Shown: positions 62,983-64,000 of the stretch, piece by piece
Layout: each line of letters starts with the position of its first letter
Position numbering within the stretch: the stretch's first letter is position 1
From: Granulicatella seriolae
GTDB lineage: Bacteria; Bacillota; Bacilli; Lactobacillales; Aerococcaceae
Assembly (NCBI RefSeq): GCF_024543085.1
Contig: NZ_JANHNZ010000001.1
Location: 372,001 to 436,000, forward strand
Reading direction: 5' to 3'
DNA length: 64,000 bases
Translations under genes and position numbers: made by a program
The notes under the pieces: model-generated
Database searches by the model: none
What the model was told of the DNA's origin: nothing
Seen by the model: only the letters and a program-made list of their open reading frames with translations

Positions 62983-64000
62983 TCACTTATGTTGCCCTCT
63001 AAAATAAGATTGATTAAACACCTGAAACTCCTTATCTTTCAACTCTTTAGCAGCATCTGCCAACCAATTGACATTTCTAATTAGGGCACGTCCTTGTAGG
63101 ATAAGGTCTGCTTGGTTATTTTGTAGGATATATTCACATATCCCTGGTTCTGCTAGTAAGCCAACAGCCGTTACAGGAATTGTCACTGCTTCTTTCATAG
63201 CCATTGTCAAGTGAACTTGATAACCGGGACAGATGGGGAAATTTGGTTTAGCTTCTGTCACCCCTCCTGCTGAAACATCGATACAGTCCACGCCATCTCT
63301 CTCCAACCATTTTCCGATAGTTTGCCACTCTTCTATAGAATTTTGTTGGCCAGCTTCAAGAAAATCTGTTAAAGATAGGCGAACCCATAGAGAGCCTTTG
63401 TAAACATGGCGTACAGATCCAATAATTTCCTCAAGAAAACGATAGCGGTTCTCTAGGCTTCCTCCGTACTGGTCCTGTCTTTTATTAGTTGCCGGAGACA
63501 AAAATTGATTGATGAGGTAGCCATGAGCTCCATGTATTTCAATCATATCAACGCCTGCTTCTACTGCTCTATTAGCCGCTTCAATAAACTTATCTTGTAT
63601 GTCCTTAATATCCAATAAACTCATCTCTTTAGGTGTAGCAAAGTCCTTATTAAATGCTAGAGGACTTGGCGCTATAGGTTGAACAGCATCCTTAGCCTTA
63701 CGACCAGCATGGGCTAGCTGAATGCCAACCTTAGTACCTAGAAAATGAAGACTTTCAACTAGAGCTTTCAGTCCGACGATTTGTTGGTTATTCCATAGGC
63801 CCAAGTCATAGTCAGATATACGCCCATCCGGGTCAACAGCTGTTGCCTCAATCATGATTAAGCCTACCTGAGAGATGGCACGCGCCCCATAATGAGCCAT
63901 ATGAAATGGTGTCACAATACCATCTTTTTTTCTTACTTCATACATACACATGGGTGCCATAACCACACGATTTTTTAAGGATAAATTGGCAATTTCAACT
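62983..64000 (-). CDS. Old Yellow Enzyme family NAD(P)H:flavin oxidoreductase (YqjM-like, 5' end outside window)
   Basis: The frame is open to the window edge and reads VEIANLSLKNRVVMAPMCMY, so the N-terminus is only slightly cut. This is an FMN TIM-barrel ene-reductase that reduces activated C=C bonds of enals, enones and similar compounds. Landmarks: MAPMCMYE (the YqjM-type Cys near FMN N5), HAGRKA, MIEIHGAHGYLINQFLSPATNKR and the end LILQGRALIRN. About 339 residues are visible, the full length of YqjM-like proteins. It is a single gene with its own terminator after palindromic element H. The physiological substrate is unknown. Confidence 0.92.
   Translation of the reverse strand, partial: VEIANLSLKNRVVMAPMCMYEVRKKDGIVTPFHMAHYGARAISQVGLIMIEATAVDPDGRISDYDLGLWNNQQIVGLKALVESLHFLGTKVGIQLAHAGRKAKDAVQPIAPSPLAFNKDFATPKEMSLLDIKDIQDKFIEAANRAVEAGVDMIEIHGAHGYLINQFLSPATNKRQDQYGGSLENRYRFLEEIIGSVRHVYKGSLWVRLSLTDFLEAGQQNSIEEWQTIGKWLERDGVDCIDVSAGGVTEAKPNFPICPGYQVHLTMAMKEAVTIPVTAVGLLAEPGICEYILQNNQADLILQGRALIRNVNWLADAAKELKDKEFQVFNQSYFRGQHK

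Overview
The window is 64 kb of low-GC Gram-positive chromosome. Several features point to the order Lactobacillales: peptidases PepT and PepV, a MurJ/YtgP-type flippase next to rsuA, a PcsB-like hydrolase, an infC-rpmI-rplT operon with a leader, a T-box before pheST, and many PTS genes. A member of the Aerococcaceae or Carnobacteriaceae seems plausible, but I cannot name the species. I saw no rRNA, tRNA, CRISPR array or intact transposase.

Layout. 1-9.7 kb: the end of an AzgA-type purine permease; a yybP-ykoY (Mn2+) riboswitch before a P-type cation ATPase; ilvE; a 27-codon peptide gene; an HD-domain dNTPase-like gene; and a class A penicillin-binding protein. 9.8-16.3 kb: a PTS operon (EIIA, EIIB, EIIC of the UlaA type, a KpsF/GutQ-like SIS isomerase, a DapA/NanA-family lyase, a KDPG-type aldolase and a PRD regulator), with a cre site and a separate dyad at its promoter. 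16.4-19.5 kb: pepT, then a scrap-yard holding a GNAT remnant, a decayed zeta toxin, small ORFs, and a 71-bp exact duplication of the rplT 3' end that looks like an att-site scar. 19.4-30.4 kb: rplT, rpmI and infC (ATC start), mutS2, a CvpA-family gene, zapA, rnhC, a 144-bp tandem repeat, and pheT and pheS behind a T-box. 30.4-47.2 kb: an HD protein, an rRNA methyltransferase, a PcsB-like hydrolase, pepV, a two-component system with a MacB-like ABC transporter and a COG1361-type partner, a rhodanese, rsuA, a MurJ-like flippase, and an SOS-controlled Y-family polymerase with a YolD-like partner. 47.4-53.2 kb: a beta-glucoside cluster (two GH1 phospho-glucosidases, an EIIC, a ROK kinase, and an RpiR regulator encoded antisense in the middle). 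53.4-62.6 kb: a ureidoglycolate/oxalurate cluster (AllD, two transporters, AllH, a fused AllF-AllG, and a PucR regulator) under a cre-overlapped promoter. 63-64 kb: an Old Yellow Enzyme-family reductase cut by the window edge.

A family of about 250-bp palindromic elements with GGGGCTGGGC termini is scattered through the intergenic regions. There are eight recognisable copies, and one is inserted into another. Between copies the stem arms differ in sequence but remain complementary, which suggests a maintained structure. This family, the fused AllFG cluster and the two-aldolase PTS operon are the most unusual content.
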